Assembly (NCBI GenBank): GCA_963751355.1
Contig: CAVVVS010000045.1
Span: 1 to 39,887, forward strand
From: CAVVVS01 sp963751355
GTDB lineage: Bacteria; Bacteroidota; Ignavibacteria; Ignavibacteriales; Ignavibacteriaceae
Reading direction: 5' to 3'
Length of the DNA stretch: 39,887 nucleotides
Part shown: piece after piece, positions 1 through 7,331 of the stretch
Position numbering within the stretch: position 1 is the stretch's first letter
Layout: each line of letters opens with the position of its first letter
Translations under genes and position numbers: made by a program
Notes under the pieces: model-generated
The model's database searches: none
What the model was told of the DNA's origin: nothing
The model's input: the letters and a program-made list of their open reading frames with translations, nothing else

Positions 1-189
1 CAAAAATGGATTTGCAGTGGACTATGAAAGGTCCCTCCGGACTTGTCTGCCTACCGGCGCATAACAAGGAATTTTAATTAAAGGAAAAGAGATGAGATGG
101 GATGTCCACCGAAGAACCTTACGGTGAAATTAATATCGATTTTCATTCGCAGAGTGTTCAATACAACTTTTTACAACATGAATCATTAA
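1..189. other. Left-edge noncoding stretch with a GC-rich patch
   Basis: No credible gene is seen; all frames are closed by stops within the first 80 bases or so. Roughly positions 28-62 are clearly richer in GC than the neighbourhood and hold short self-complementary pieces (GTCC/GGAC and GCC/GGC). This could be a degenerate dispersed repeat or the tail of a gene outside the window. Nothing further can be supported. Confidence 0.4.
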
Positions 190-876
190 CTAGTTTTTAT
201 TCAAAAGCTTTTTGCCCAATTCTTCAAGTCTGCTGCCAACTATCGCTTTCTGCTGATCTGTCAGCTTTAATTTTTTAATTGAATTATATTCTTCATACGC
301 ATCATCATTAAGTCCTAAGCCGGTTAAAATATTAGCAAAGTAAATTCTGAAAGAAGCAATATTTTTTGTTTCCGGGTACTTACGAAAAGTTTCTTTCACA
401 ACAACGACTGCTGATTCTTTATAACCGTTCTCCGCCAGTTGAACTGCACCGTTGAGCTTTTTTATTCCGAAATTATTCGATTCAATAAGAGGGGTTTTCA
501 CTCCATTAATTTCAGAACCGTACACGGCAGTATTTTTCGATTTTGCTTCTTCTTTCTTATGCGGTGCGTCTATCATATCCTCCATTGCCAGTGCCAAAAT
601 TAAATCATCGAGTGACATTTTTTTGATGTTTGTTAAAGATATAGCAGAGGATTCATTGAGGGCAAATTTTTGATTATTTACCAGAAACATAGCCGATGAT
701 TTATTCTCAGTCTGTATGGTAGTATTTGCATTTAATGTTTCACCTTTTTGAATATTAACCCAATTTTCACCAGCTCCGATTTGCACTTTTACATTACCTG
801 TTACTTTTTCTACTTTAAATATTTGTGCGGATAATAAACCCGCAGTTAAAAAAATTATTAATCCTATCTTTTTCAT
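190..876 (-). CDS. Exported FecR-like domain protein with C-terminal helical (TPR-like) region
   Basis: 228 residues. The start at 876 is chosen because an AAGG ribosome site lies six bases upstream and the signal peptide begins there (MKKIGLIIFLTAGLLSAQ); a longer frame to 894 would add only six residues ahead of it. Residues about 19-86 read like a FecR domain (V-x-G-x-V-x-V ... W ... KGETL ... TIQTENKSSAMF), here in an exported protein rather than a TonB-linked anti-sigma regulator. Residues about 100-130 are a charged linker, and 132-228 form helical hairpins resembling tetratricopeptide repeats. It is the last gene of a minus-strand run after the barrel/transglutaminase protein, 34 bases away, so it is probably co-transcribed. 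A periplasmic binding or scaffold role is inferred; no enzymatic motif is visible. Confidence 0.75.
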   Translation of the reverse strand: MKKIGLIIFLTAGLLSAQIFKVEKVTGNVKVQIGAGENWVNIQKGETLNANTTIQTENKSSAMFLVNNQKFALNESSAISLTNIKKMSLDDLILALAMEDMIDAPHKKEEAKSKNTAVYGSEINGVKTPLIESNNFGIKKLNGAVQLAENGYKESAVVVVKETFRKYPETKNIASFRIYFANILTGLGLNDDAYEEYNSIKKLKLTDQQKAIVGSRLEELGKKLLNKN

Positions 877-910
877 ATCACACCTTAAAAACAAAGTTAT
901 AAAAGTTATT

Positions 911-2899
911 TCAATTTACATCCACTATATTAACAGTTCCTTTTGCCAGTCCAAGATTATTAACAGCATCATTATTAAATTTTTCCGTCCCGAGATCCCA
1001 GGCTGTATCAAAGTTAGTTAACGAAGTTGTTTCCACCGGAATCCAAACTTCATCAACATTATTAGTATTTTTTCGAATGATATATTTACTATCGTTTTTC
1101 GTAATAAAAACTGCCTGTTCAGGAGATAAACCGGTATTAACCAAAACATTAACATGACCTATTTTACCTCCCGGTTTATAATCAACCAGCGCGGTTTCAA
1201 TACCGATGCTCTCGAGAAGCGAGCTGTAAAGAACACTCAGGTCATCACAATCGCCGCCTTTTAATTTTAAAGTTTCATGCGGAAACTGCACATAATCTGC
1301 AGATGCACTGGGATCGGATGAATAAACCATATCCTTAACGATCTTATTAAAAATGATTTTTGCTTTATAAAAATTAGAAATTACATAAGGCAGCGTATCG
1401 AGCTCGGTTTTATATCCGCTTAATACATTCTTCGCGTAAGTCATCGAAAAGGAATAATCTTTTTTAATAAAGTAACGCAGATTGCTTACACTACCATCCC
1501 ATGCATTAATCCCGTTAATTAAAAGCGGCTTTTGTGATTGGTCATCATTGTCGTTTCCGGTAGTGGTCAAATAGAAATCAGCATAGGAGATTTCAGTTTT
1601 TTTATTCGAATAATTCTCGGGAACTATAGTATAAAAAGGGATATCAACTGTATCATGTGGTCCGGCTGTAACTGCCGGCGATTGAATTTTTTCGCTGTTG
1701 ATCCCTTCAATTTTAGATGACGGTTTTATTGATATTGGTTTGCCGGAAAGGTTAACAACTTTTGCAGTTGCAAACGGTTTATTCAGATAGTTATCCGATA
1801 AAGTTGGAAATATTTCATTAAGGATTTTCACATTTAAAAATTTAACCTTGTGCTCTGCAATTGTGTTTAAAGCAAGTGAAAAAGTTAGCACGGCTTTATC
1901 ATAGCTATAACTATTGTTTATAATACTATTTAATCCATTTTGCTCAAATTCCGAAAAAGCATGAGACACATTTCGATTAGAAAAATATTTTACACCTGCC
2001 AGTGTTATTCCGAATAAATCCGTTGAAAAAGATATTGCTGGAATAATACCCGCAATAAAAGGTGACTGATATTTACTATGAAAACCTGAAATTCCTATTG
2101 CTGCATTTCCGCCGAACATGAGAAAAAAATTGTTGAATCCGATTTGAAATGCATTATTTGTTTCATAAAGTAAATTTAGATGAACAATTTTAAAAGGAGC
2201 ATAAGTCAAACCGACTAATACACCCTTATCCCTCTTTATCTCATAATTTTTATTTTCGCCGGATACAGTACTTTCATTAAGATTTAACAGGTTAACAGAT
2301 GCCAAACTTAAAGAAAGATTTTTATAAGGGAAATAATTTAATCCTATATCTGCCTTCCAAAAATTTGCATTTTCTGTCTGACCTTCTCTTTTAAGATAGA
2401 GTGAATCGGAAAAAACCGGTACAATGCTTTCCTGACTGAATTGCTGTGTAAAATATCTAAAAGTGAATCCGGCACTGAAGCCCGGAGTTATATTATAAGA
2501 ATATCCGAAACCGAATAATTCCTTATAACTAAATTTTGAAGAAAGCGATTGGGCACTGGAATCCTGCAAGAGAATTGATTCACTGGATATAAAATCAAAT
2601 TCCTTCTGATAACCGGGCGTGTACCGGACAGATATTAAATGATTTCCAAGTCGCTTCGTAATGGCAATTAAATAAACATTTGAAATTGTTGTAGAAGCAA
2701 ACTCTGCGCCGTACTCCATAGTAAGCCCCCAATCCCTAACGGACGAAAAATTTGAAGGATTAGCTTCAAAGCTGTTCATTAGAGAACTTTCCTTCTGAAG
2801 CGGGGACCAGTACCCGGAAAGTCCAAATGAACTTTGTGCCGATATTTTTACGGATAAAGCCATTAAAAGAATTATTATTGCTGTAAAATTAAATTTCAA
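911..2899 (-). CDS. Outer-membrane barrel-like protein fused to a transglutaminase-like domain
   Basis: 662 residues with a signal peptide ending near AQ22. Residues about 23-340 are rich in alternating beta segments with aromatic turns, resembling PorV/FadL-like barrels of Bacteroidota. About 345-460 looks like one or more beta-sandwich modules. About 500-630 is transglutaminase-like: FPHETL...GGDCDDLS places the candidate nucleophile at Cys551, with His582 (GHVNV) and Glu623 (WIPVETT) as likely partners. The start is TTG (CAA at 2897-2899 on the plus strand) and overlaps the previous stop as TTGA, which implies translational coupling; the next in-frame Met is at residue 13 and would truncate the signal peptide. 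The enzyme may cleave or cross-link envelope proteins, but the substrate is unknown. The barrel assignment is weaker than the transglutaminase assignment. Confidence 0.75.
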   Translation of the reverse strand: MKFNFTAIIILLMALSVKISAQSSFGLSGYWSPLQKESSLMNSFEANPSNFSSVRDWGLTMEYGAEFASTTISNVYLIAITKRLGNHLISVRYTPGYQKEFDFISSESILLQDSSAQSLSSKFSYKELFGFGYSYNITPGFSAGFTFRYFTQQFSQESIVPVFSDSLYLKREGQTENANFWKADIGLNYFPYKNLSLSLASVNLLNLNESTVSGENKNYEIKRDKGVLVGLTYAPFKIVHLNLLYETNNAFQIGFNNFFLMFGGNAAIGISGFHSKYQSPFIAGIIPAISFSTDLFGITLAGVKYFSNRNVSHAFSEFEQNGLNSIINNSYSYDKAVLTFSLALNTIAEHKVKFLNVKILNEIFPTLSDNYLNKPFATAKVVNLSGKPISIKPSSKIEGINSEKIQSPAVTAGPHDTVDIPFYTIVPENYSNKKTEISYADFYLTTTGNDNDDQSQKPLLINGINAWDGSVSNLRYFIKKDYSFSMTYAKNVLSGYKTELDTLPYVISNFYKAKIIFNKIVKDMVYSSDPSASADYVQFPHETLKLKGGDCDDLSVLYSSLLESIGIETALVDYKPGGKIGHVNVLVNTGLSPEQAVFITKNDSKYIIRKNTNNVDEVWIPVETTSLTNFDTAWDLGTEKFNNDAVNNLGLAKGTVNIVDVN

Positions 2900-3810
2900 G
2901 GTATATCTACAAATATACTGTGAATGCTTTGTGATAAAATATATAAGCTTACTCTTCCGTTATCATGATTAATTTCAATTCTTCGAACAAAAGTAAATAC
3001 TAGTTGATTATATTTTCCCAGTGGTATTTCATTCAAAAGATGCGGCGGTACTTTTACCTCACCGTCATCACGGGTTTTTAATTTATATAATGGAAAGACA
3101 TATTTTTTATCTGCGGTTACAACCCCTATAATAATTTCCATACCCGGATCATTTGCCCGGTTCCAGTTTAACACGGCGTGAAGGTTTTTGTTTTTTGCTT
3201 TACCGCTTAAAATTACATTCCCTATTATTTCTCTGGGTGTCGGGATATCAAAATTAACTCTCGGACCCATCTTGGGCGTAAGATTAAAATTTACGGAAGA
3301 ATTATAATGAAAGTTAAAGTGAGCGGAACCATCAGGTATGTTATCGCTAAGTACATACATTGGACCAAGAGTCGTATCGACTATTCCGCCCATATATCTG
3401 TATCTTAAAGTGTAAGGGATTTCAATTGCGGTAACATTATCAAACATAACTTTACCCGGCGCCATAGTATGATATCCGATTAATCTTCCCCCTGATGTAT
3501 GAACAGAGCGCTTCATATCGAAAAAAATTGATTGAGCTAAGGAGATCTTTTTGGTGAGGGAATTTTTAGTGATCTTTATGCCGCTTACTGCGATTATATT
3601 TTGATATGCAGTTAAATTACTGGCAATGCCGGTAGAATCGAATCCGTTGCTAAATGAAATATCATTCGTATCTTTTGTTATAACTTCAACCTGTACCGGA
3701 TCGTTTGAAGCCGGGTTATCCTGGATTAATTCGGTAGGCGCTGGTTTTTCGCACCCGTAAAGAATTAAACCAATTAAAATAACCTGTATAAAATATATTA
3801 TTTTTTTCAT
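2896..3810 (-). CDS. Putative lipoprotein, function unknown
   Basis: 304 residues. The N-terminus is a lipoprotein signal (hydrophobic run then LYGC, Cys20 as the acylated residue). The mature part is mostly beta-strand-like, with a DTNDIS...NGFDSTG region and a C-terminal half containing FDIPTPREIIGNVILSGKAKN that could be an immunoglobulin-like module. I do not recognise a family. The start has an AAAGAG site just upstream. The gene overlaps the barrel/transglutaminase gene by four bases, so the two products are probably made together and may form an outer-membrane complex. A 164-base gap with a hairpin (3893-3925) separates it from the upstream lipoprotein gene. Confidence 0.7.
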   Translation of the reverse strand: MKKIIYFIQVILIGLILYGCEKPAPTELIQDNPASNDPVQVEVITKDTNDISFSNGFDSTGIASNLTAYQNIIAVSGIKITKNSLTKKISLAQSIFFDMKRSVHTSGGRLIGYHTMAPGKVMFDNVTAIEIPYTLRYRYMGGIVDTTLGPMYVLSDNIPDGSAHFNFHYNSSVNFNLTPKMGPRVNFDIPTPREIIGNVILSGKAKNKNLHAVLNWNRANDPGMEIIIGVVTADKKYVFPLYKLKTRDDGEVKVPPHLLNEIPLGKYNQLVFTFVRRIEINHDNGRVSLYILSQSIHSIFVDIP

Positions 3811-3892
3811 CTCTTTATAACTTAATATTGTGGCGATTGATTTGCAATCTATTTATCACAACCGTTTTTGCATTCACTTTTTTTAATTTAAT

Positions 3893-3925
3893 CCCGGCTG
3901 CTTGATTTTATTGCAAGCCGCCGGG
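3893..3925. other. Imperfect hairpin between two lipoprotein genes
   Basis: CCCGGC-T-GCTTG (3893-3904) pairs with CAAGC-C-GCCGGG (3914-3925): eleven base pairs with one mismatch around a nine-base loop. It lies downstream of the 316-residue lipoprotein gene. No U-tract follows on either strand, so an intrinsic terminator is not clear; it may be an RNA-stability or processing element. Confidence 0.45.
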
Positions 3926-3974
3926 GAAAACACTTAAATTAAGGATTTTTTATGACGATCCATTTATCAAATTT

Positions 3975-4925
3975 TCAAAAGAACTTAACGAAATAAGGGA
4001 ATCCCCAGGTATTGCTTTCAACTGCTGCTGAATCATCATAAATAACCTGACGGGGAAATGCATTAATAACACCGTGATAATATCCAGGAAATTGATGAGT
4101 TTCGAATGTTAATTGATATACTTTTACATATCCATTCCCGGCAGGTGTGGAAGAAACCAAATCGAATTTTGCTTTAGCCCTATGAAATCCATGCATATCC
4201 CCACCGTGAGTTAGAGTTACAAAATCAGTATCCGCATAAGTACTCATAAGTTCCAATCTAACAGCAATTTTATTGTTTCTATTCAACCGGGGAATTTCTT
4301 TCCACCATCTTCTGCCTCTTGCAAGAAAATAATCGTTCGGAGAACTGATAACTAAGCTATCGCTGTTTGAATAGAAAATTGTCATCTTTGTTATATCAAT
4401 ATTCGAATTTAAAGTGCCGCCTTCCGGTAACGATATCGCGACTAATCTCCAGCCTTTGGTTGAATCATCTGATTTTTCTTTTCGCTCAAATATTAATTTT
4501 CTGGTTATAGTTGATGAAAAAGCTTTTTTAATTAATGTGTCGGGACGATCGTTTGATGCACTATATGAAGCTGCAATATACAACACTCCTTCAAAATTTT
4601 TAGTGTATGTCGCATAAGCCGAATCACCTATTATGGTTGAATTAAAATCACGGCTTACCATCCGAATCTTTTGTCCGACTTTAAACGGGTAAATTTCCGC
4701 CTGTGTTTTTCCCAAAAAAGACATAGCATCTTCTTCATTATAGTTAGGCTCAAAAGAAGCTATTGAGGAATCCGAATCTGCAATTTTTTGTAATACTGCC
4801 TGGTCGGATGTATTATTAAGCGTGTTGGGATCTGTTGGTGAATTTTTACATCCTGCTACTATTACCAGTAACAAAAAAAAGGCTGAAGCAACAGTGCTTC
4901 TTAATAAAAATGCTTTCTTACTCAT
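3975..4925 (-). CDS. Putative lipoprotein, function unknown
   Basis: 316 residues. A lipoprotein signal ends in VIVAGC with Cys26, followed by an unstructured Asn/Asp/Thr-rich stretch, then a beta-rich mature domain from about residue 70. ATG at 4925 is preceded by AAGGAG at good spacing. No catalytic motif or recognised family is visible. The C-terminal region (RAKAKFDLVSSTPAGNGYVKVYQLTFETHQFPG) resembles a beta-sandwich. It heads the minus-strand envelope cluster and is divergent from mscL across a 358-base region holding a 23-bp palindrome, a candidate operator for it. Whether it shares a transcript with the next genes is uncertain because of the hairpin-containing gap. Confidence 0.7.
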   Translation of the reverse strand: MSKKAFLLRSTVASAFFLLLVIVAGCKNSPTDPNTLNNTSDQAVLQKIADSDSSIASFEPNYNEEDAMSFLGKTQAEIYPFKVGQKIRMVSRDFNSTIIGDSAYATYTKNFEGVLYIAASYSASNDRPDTLIKKAFSSTITRKLIFERKEKSDDSTKGWRLVAISLPEGGTLNSNIDITKMTIFYSNSDSLVISSPNDYFLARGRRWWKEIPRLNRNNKIAVRLELMSTYADTDFVTLTHGGDMHGFHRAKAKFDLVSSTPAGNGYVKVYQLTFETHQFPGYYHGVINAFPRQVIYDDSAAVESNTWGFPYFVKFF

Positions 4926-5001
4926 TCTAGAACTCCTTATGAATTACAGTTGTTGTTTGACAATCATGAAATCTTTACCAAATTTCATATTTATATCATA
5001 T

Positions 5002-5024
5002 AAATTTATGTGCCACATAAATTT
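5002..5024. promoter_or_regulatory. Perfect 23-bp palindrome, candidate operator
   Basis: Arms AAATTTATGTG and CACATAAATTT are exact reverse complements around a single central C. This size and symmetry are typical of a dimeric regulator site. It lies 77-99 bases upstream of the lipoprotein start and about 260 bases upstream of mscL, so the lipoprotein gene is the likelier target. The regulator is not identifiable. Confidence 0.5.
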
Positions 5025-5101
5025 GAGATCATAATCCTTTGAAATAATATAATTTAACCGTTACTCAACTAAATTGAGAATGCCTGGAAATATGAACAAA
5101 A

Positions 5102-5125
5102 TGCCTGAAATATTTATATCAGGCA
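5102..5125. repeat. TGCCTGA/TCAGGCA inverted repeat
   Basis: Seven perfect base pairs around a ten-base AT loop. The left arm is the second copy of a direct repeat whose first copy starts at 5080/5081, about 21 bases away. There is no U-tract, so this is more likely a protein-binding site than a terminator. Confidence 0.35.
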
Positions 5126-5283
5126 ACTTGTAAACGTAATTTTCTTTAGTTAAATTACTTATCACTTAGGGGTATATTCATAATCCTTTCAATTCTATTT
5201 GCTAGAGAACTTTTTCTATAAAGATATTTAGACTGATTTTTATAGCTGATCCCTTTTTAAGAATAATTATTATGGAGAAGTAT

Positions 5284-5745
5284 ATGCTCAAAGAATTCAA
5301 AGAATTTGCAATGCGGGGCAATGTTCTTGATATGGCTATCGGTATCATAATCGGAGCTGCATTCGGGACAATTGTAAAGTCATTAGTTTCCGATATTATA
5401 ATGCCTCCTATCGGTCTCTTACTCGGCAATGTAGATTTTGCCGAATTATTTATTGTTCTGAAGCAGGGTGCCGCGGTTGCCGGTCCTTATGCAACTTTAA
5501 AAGACGCAATGGCAGCAGGTGCAGTTACTATAAATTACGGGGTTTTTATTAATACGCTAATTAGTTTCTTATTAGTAGCTTTTGCAGTATTTTTAGTCGT
5601 AAAGTCAGTAAATCAATTAAAACGGAAGCAGGAAGAAATCCCACCAGAGGCACCCACAAACAAAGAATGCCCTTACTGTTTTTCAACTATTTCAATTAAG
5701 GCGTCCAGGTGTCCGAATTGTACTTCTGAATTAAAAGTTGTGTAA
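5284..5745 (+). CDS. mscL: Large-conductance mechanosensitive channel with C-terminal zinc ribbon
   Basis: 153 residues. MscL is a homopentameric inner-membrane emergency valve that opens under high membrane tension during hypo-osmotic shock. The N-terminal amphipathic helix and first transmembrane helix are canonical (MLKEFKEFAMRGNVLDMAIG, residues 1-20; TM1 about 15-43). A periplasmic loop follows, and TM2 spans about 87-107. The usual cytoplasmic helical tail is followed by a four-cysteine ribbon, CPYC (129-132) and CPNC (143-146), expected to bind zinc. Start 5284 is preferred because GGAG sits six bases upstream; the in-frame ATG at 5272 would overlap that site. It is monocistronic, divergent from the lipoprotein gene and convergent with the GT2 gene. 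The identification is secure; the ribbon's role is unknown. Confidence 0.96.
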   Translation: MLKEFKEFAMRGNVLDMAIGIIIGAAFGTIVKSLVSDIIMPPIGLLLGNVDFAELFIVLKQGAAVAGPYATLKDAMAAGAVTINYGVFINTLISFLLVAFAVFLVVKSVNQLKRKQEEIPPEAPTNKECPYCFSTISIKASRCPNCTSELKVV

Positions 5746-5927
5746 CCGTAAAAAAATTTAGAAAACTAAATAATTCACGTTACACTGGATATTTAAATTT
5801 TATTACTTGCCATTAAGGGTGCACTTGCATGCTTATGTGGAATTCGGAATCTTAATATGATTATCCGGGCTGAAATTATTCAACCGGCGAAGGCTATTCA
5901 ACCTGTAATAGCTTTAAAAAATAAAAC

Positions 5928-5962
5928 GCAGATGACACTGATTAAGCAGATATTCACAGATT
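5928..5962. repeat. Tandem imperfect repeat of a GCAGAT...CACxGATT unit
   Basis: Two adjacent units, 5928-5943 and 5946-5962, share GCAGAT, CAC and GATT at matching positions. It lies in the 274-base gap between mscL and the GT2 gene. It resembles the low-complexity degenerate repeats common between genes in FCB genomes; that link is a recollection, not a search. Confidence 0.35.
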
Positions 5963-6019
5963 TATAAATTAAAAATTTACTTTTCGGATAAACTCTTTCG
6001 AACTCAATTTCATAATATT

Positions 6020-6661
6020 TTAAGGGAAATAATTATTAGTGATACTATCCGGCGAATCGCGGTGGTATAAGTAAGTCTGAAAATGAACTTTAGTTACCTT
6101 AAATTTTTTCTGTGCACGTTCAAGGAAATCCGAATCCTCACTATACTCTATATTTTTGAATCCGTTTAGTTCAAGAAACACATTACGTTTGCCGAAGAAT
6201 GTCCCGCCCACGGTGCACTCGGAAAGATGAATAAACTTATCCGGGTTCTCCTTATCTCTAACATACTCATCACCGATGACTTTAAAGCCTCCGTGAATTA
6301 AATCGATATCCGGATGCGCTTTCATGAATTGAATTCTTTTAGCTAGATGGTCTTTACCATATTCATCATCGCTGTCGAGAAAGGTAATATATTTTCCTAA
6401 AGCGGCACCAATTCCCCTGTTCCGGCTTAATGGAAGTTTTTGATTTTTTTGTTTAATAAGATTAATGTTTTGGTTTTCCCTCTGGTAATCTAGTAGAATT
6501 TTATATGAATTATCCGTACTTCCGTCATCGACTGCAATTAGTTCCCAATCAGTACAGCTTTGGTTTAATAGTGAATTAATGCACCTTTCTAAGTATTCTT
6601 CTCTATTATAAACCGTTAATATTACTGATATTTTAGGCTGAGAAACAAATGGATCTTGCAA
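6020..6661 (-). CDS. Family 2 glycosyltransferase
   Basis: 213 residues, cytoplasmic, transferring a sugar from a nucleotide-sugar donor. The GT-A fold is evident: ISVILTVYNREEYL (11-24), DDGSTD (45-50) for the nucleotide, and DSDD (96-99) as the metal-binding motif. YSEDSDFLERA (173-183) matches the acceptor-side ED motif. It is shorter than many GT2 enzymes and has no membrane segment. The start is TTG at 6661, supported by AAGGGA seven bases upstream; no in-frame ATG lies before the conserved core. It stands alone on the minus strand, but the plus-strand glycosyltransferase genes nearby suggest a shared role in surface polysaccharide or glycoprotein assembly. Donor and acceptor cannot be read from sequence. 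Confidence 0.9.
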   Translation of the reverse strand: MQDPFVSQPKISVILTVYNREEYLERCINSLLNQSCTDWELIAVDDGSTDNSYKILLDYQRENQNINLIKQKNQKLPLSRNRGIGAALGKYITFLDSDDEYGKDHLAKRIQFMKAHPDIDLIHGGFKVIGDEYVRDKENPDKFIHLSECTVGGTFFGKRNVFLELNGFKNIEYSEDSDFLERAQKKFKVTKVHFQTYLYHRDSPDSITNNYFP

Positions 6662-6945
6662 TGTTAGTTCCCTTATAATGTACTTACAATTAATTAACCG
6701 TTGTCCGGATGAAATCGTTCCCTTTGAATATCATACAGCCCTTACCTATTACTTTTGCAATTAAAAGCTATTGCTTAATAAAACTAATTATTTAATAAAA
6801 CTTCAACCCTATGGGGAAAAAAGATATTTTTACATTAACATTAATATGATTATTTTTCTGCAAATAATAAGTGAGGTTCTTCGCAATTTCCGGTTTTTCC
6901 AATTAGAACCTTTATTTGTGTACATTTAAGTTTTGGAGGATGTAC

Positions 6946-7170
6946 ATGTCATTTCGAGATCAACAAAAATATCTTGATGTTCTTAGAAAATATGAAAGAA
7001 AATTCGACAAAAAAGAATGTGAAGAATACAAGATGTTTCTTAAGATGCATAAAGATGAAGAAGACTTTGACTCTGTCTCAATGAGGAGATTAAAGGAACT
7101 TTACGATAAATATTATGAACCGGTTGATAAAAGCAAGTACGATGCTTTTTTCAAGAAAAAGGAAGAATAA
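6946..7170 (+). CDS. Small charged helical protein, function unknown
   Basis: 74 residues, rich in Lys, Glu, Asp and Tyr, with no signal peptide or membrane segment. Predicted helices are interrupted near the middle (KDEEDFDSVSMRRLKELYDKYY, residues 36-57). GGAGG at 6935-6939 sits six bases before the ATG at 6946, fixing the start; a longer frame from TTG at 6916 runs through the ribosome site and is rejected. The strong ribosome site and continuous coding argue for a real gene. It may be a lineage-restricted cytosolic or nucleic-acid-binding protein; I do not recognise it. The DUF2723 gene follows 161 bases downstream on the same strand. Confidence 0.7.
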   Translation: MSFRDQQKYLDVLRKYERKFDKKECEEYKMFLKMHKDEEDFDSVSMRRLKELYDKYYEPVDKSKYDAFFKKKEE

Positions 7171-7331
7171 ATATTTTTAACTGTGATTTATTTCCAGACA
7201 AATATTTGATTCACCATTTCTACGTAATGGCGGATAATATTGTCTACTTCTAAAATTCAAGGGGAGCCACAACTTTTTTTGCAGATGTATCGAATCTTAT
7301 ATTCAAAACTCTTTATACAATTGGGGCAATA

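Larger units (their letters stand above)
4926..5283. promoter_or_regulatory. Divergent regulatory region between lipoprotein gene and mscL
   Basis: A 358-base noncoding region between divergent genes. It contains a perfect 11-1-11 palindrome (5002-5024), two copies of ATGCCTG followed by AAATAT (starting 5080 and 5101), the second forming a TGCCTGA/TCAGGCA hairpin (5102-5125), and a small CTCAA/TTGAG inverted repeat (5064-5078). No convincing TTTG/TAnnTTTG promoter was found on either strand. Confidence 0.5.

Noticed and set aside
5272..5283. Upstream ATG as the mscL start
   Set aside because: It would place the ribosome-binding GGAG inside the gene; MLKEFKEF at 5284 is the conserved MscL start.
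6723..6757. TTTG-N23-TACTTTTG as promoter of the 74-residue gene
   Set aside because: The spacer is longer than usual and the site is nearly 190 bases from the start codon; kept only as a weak possibility.
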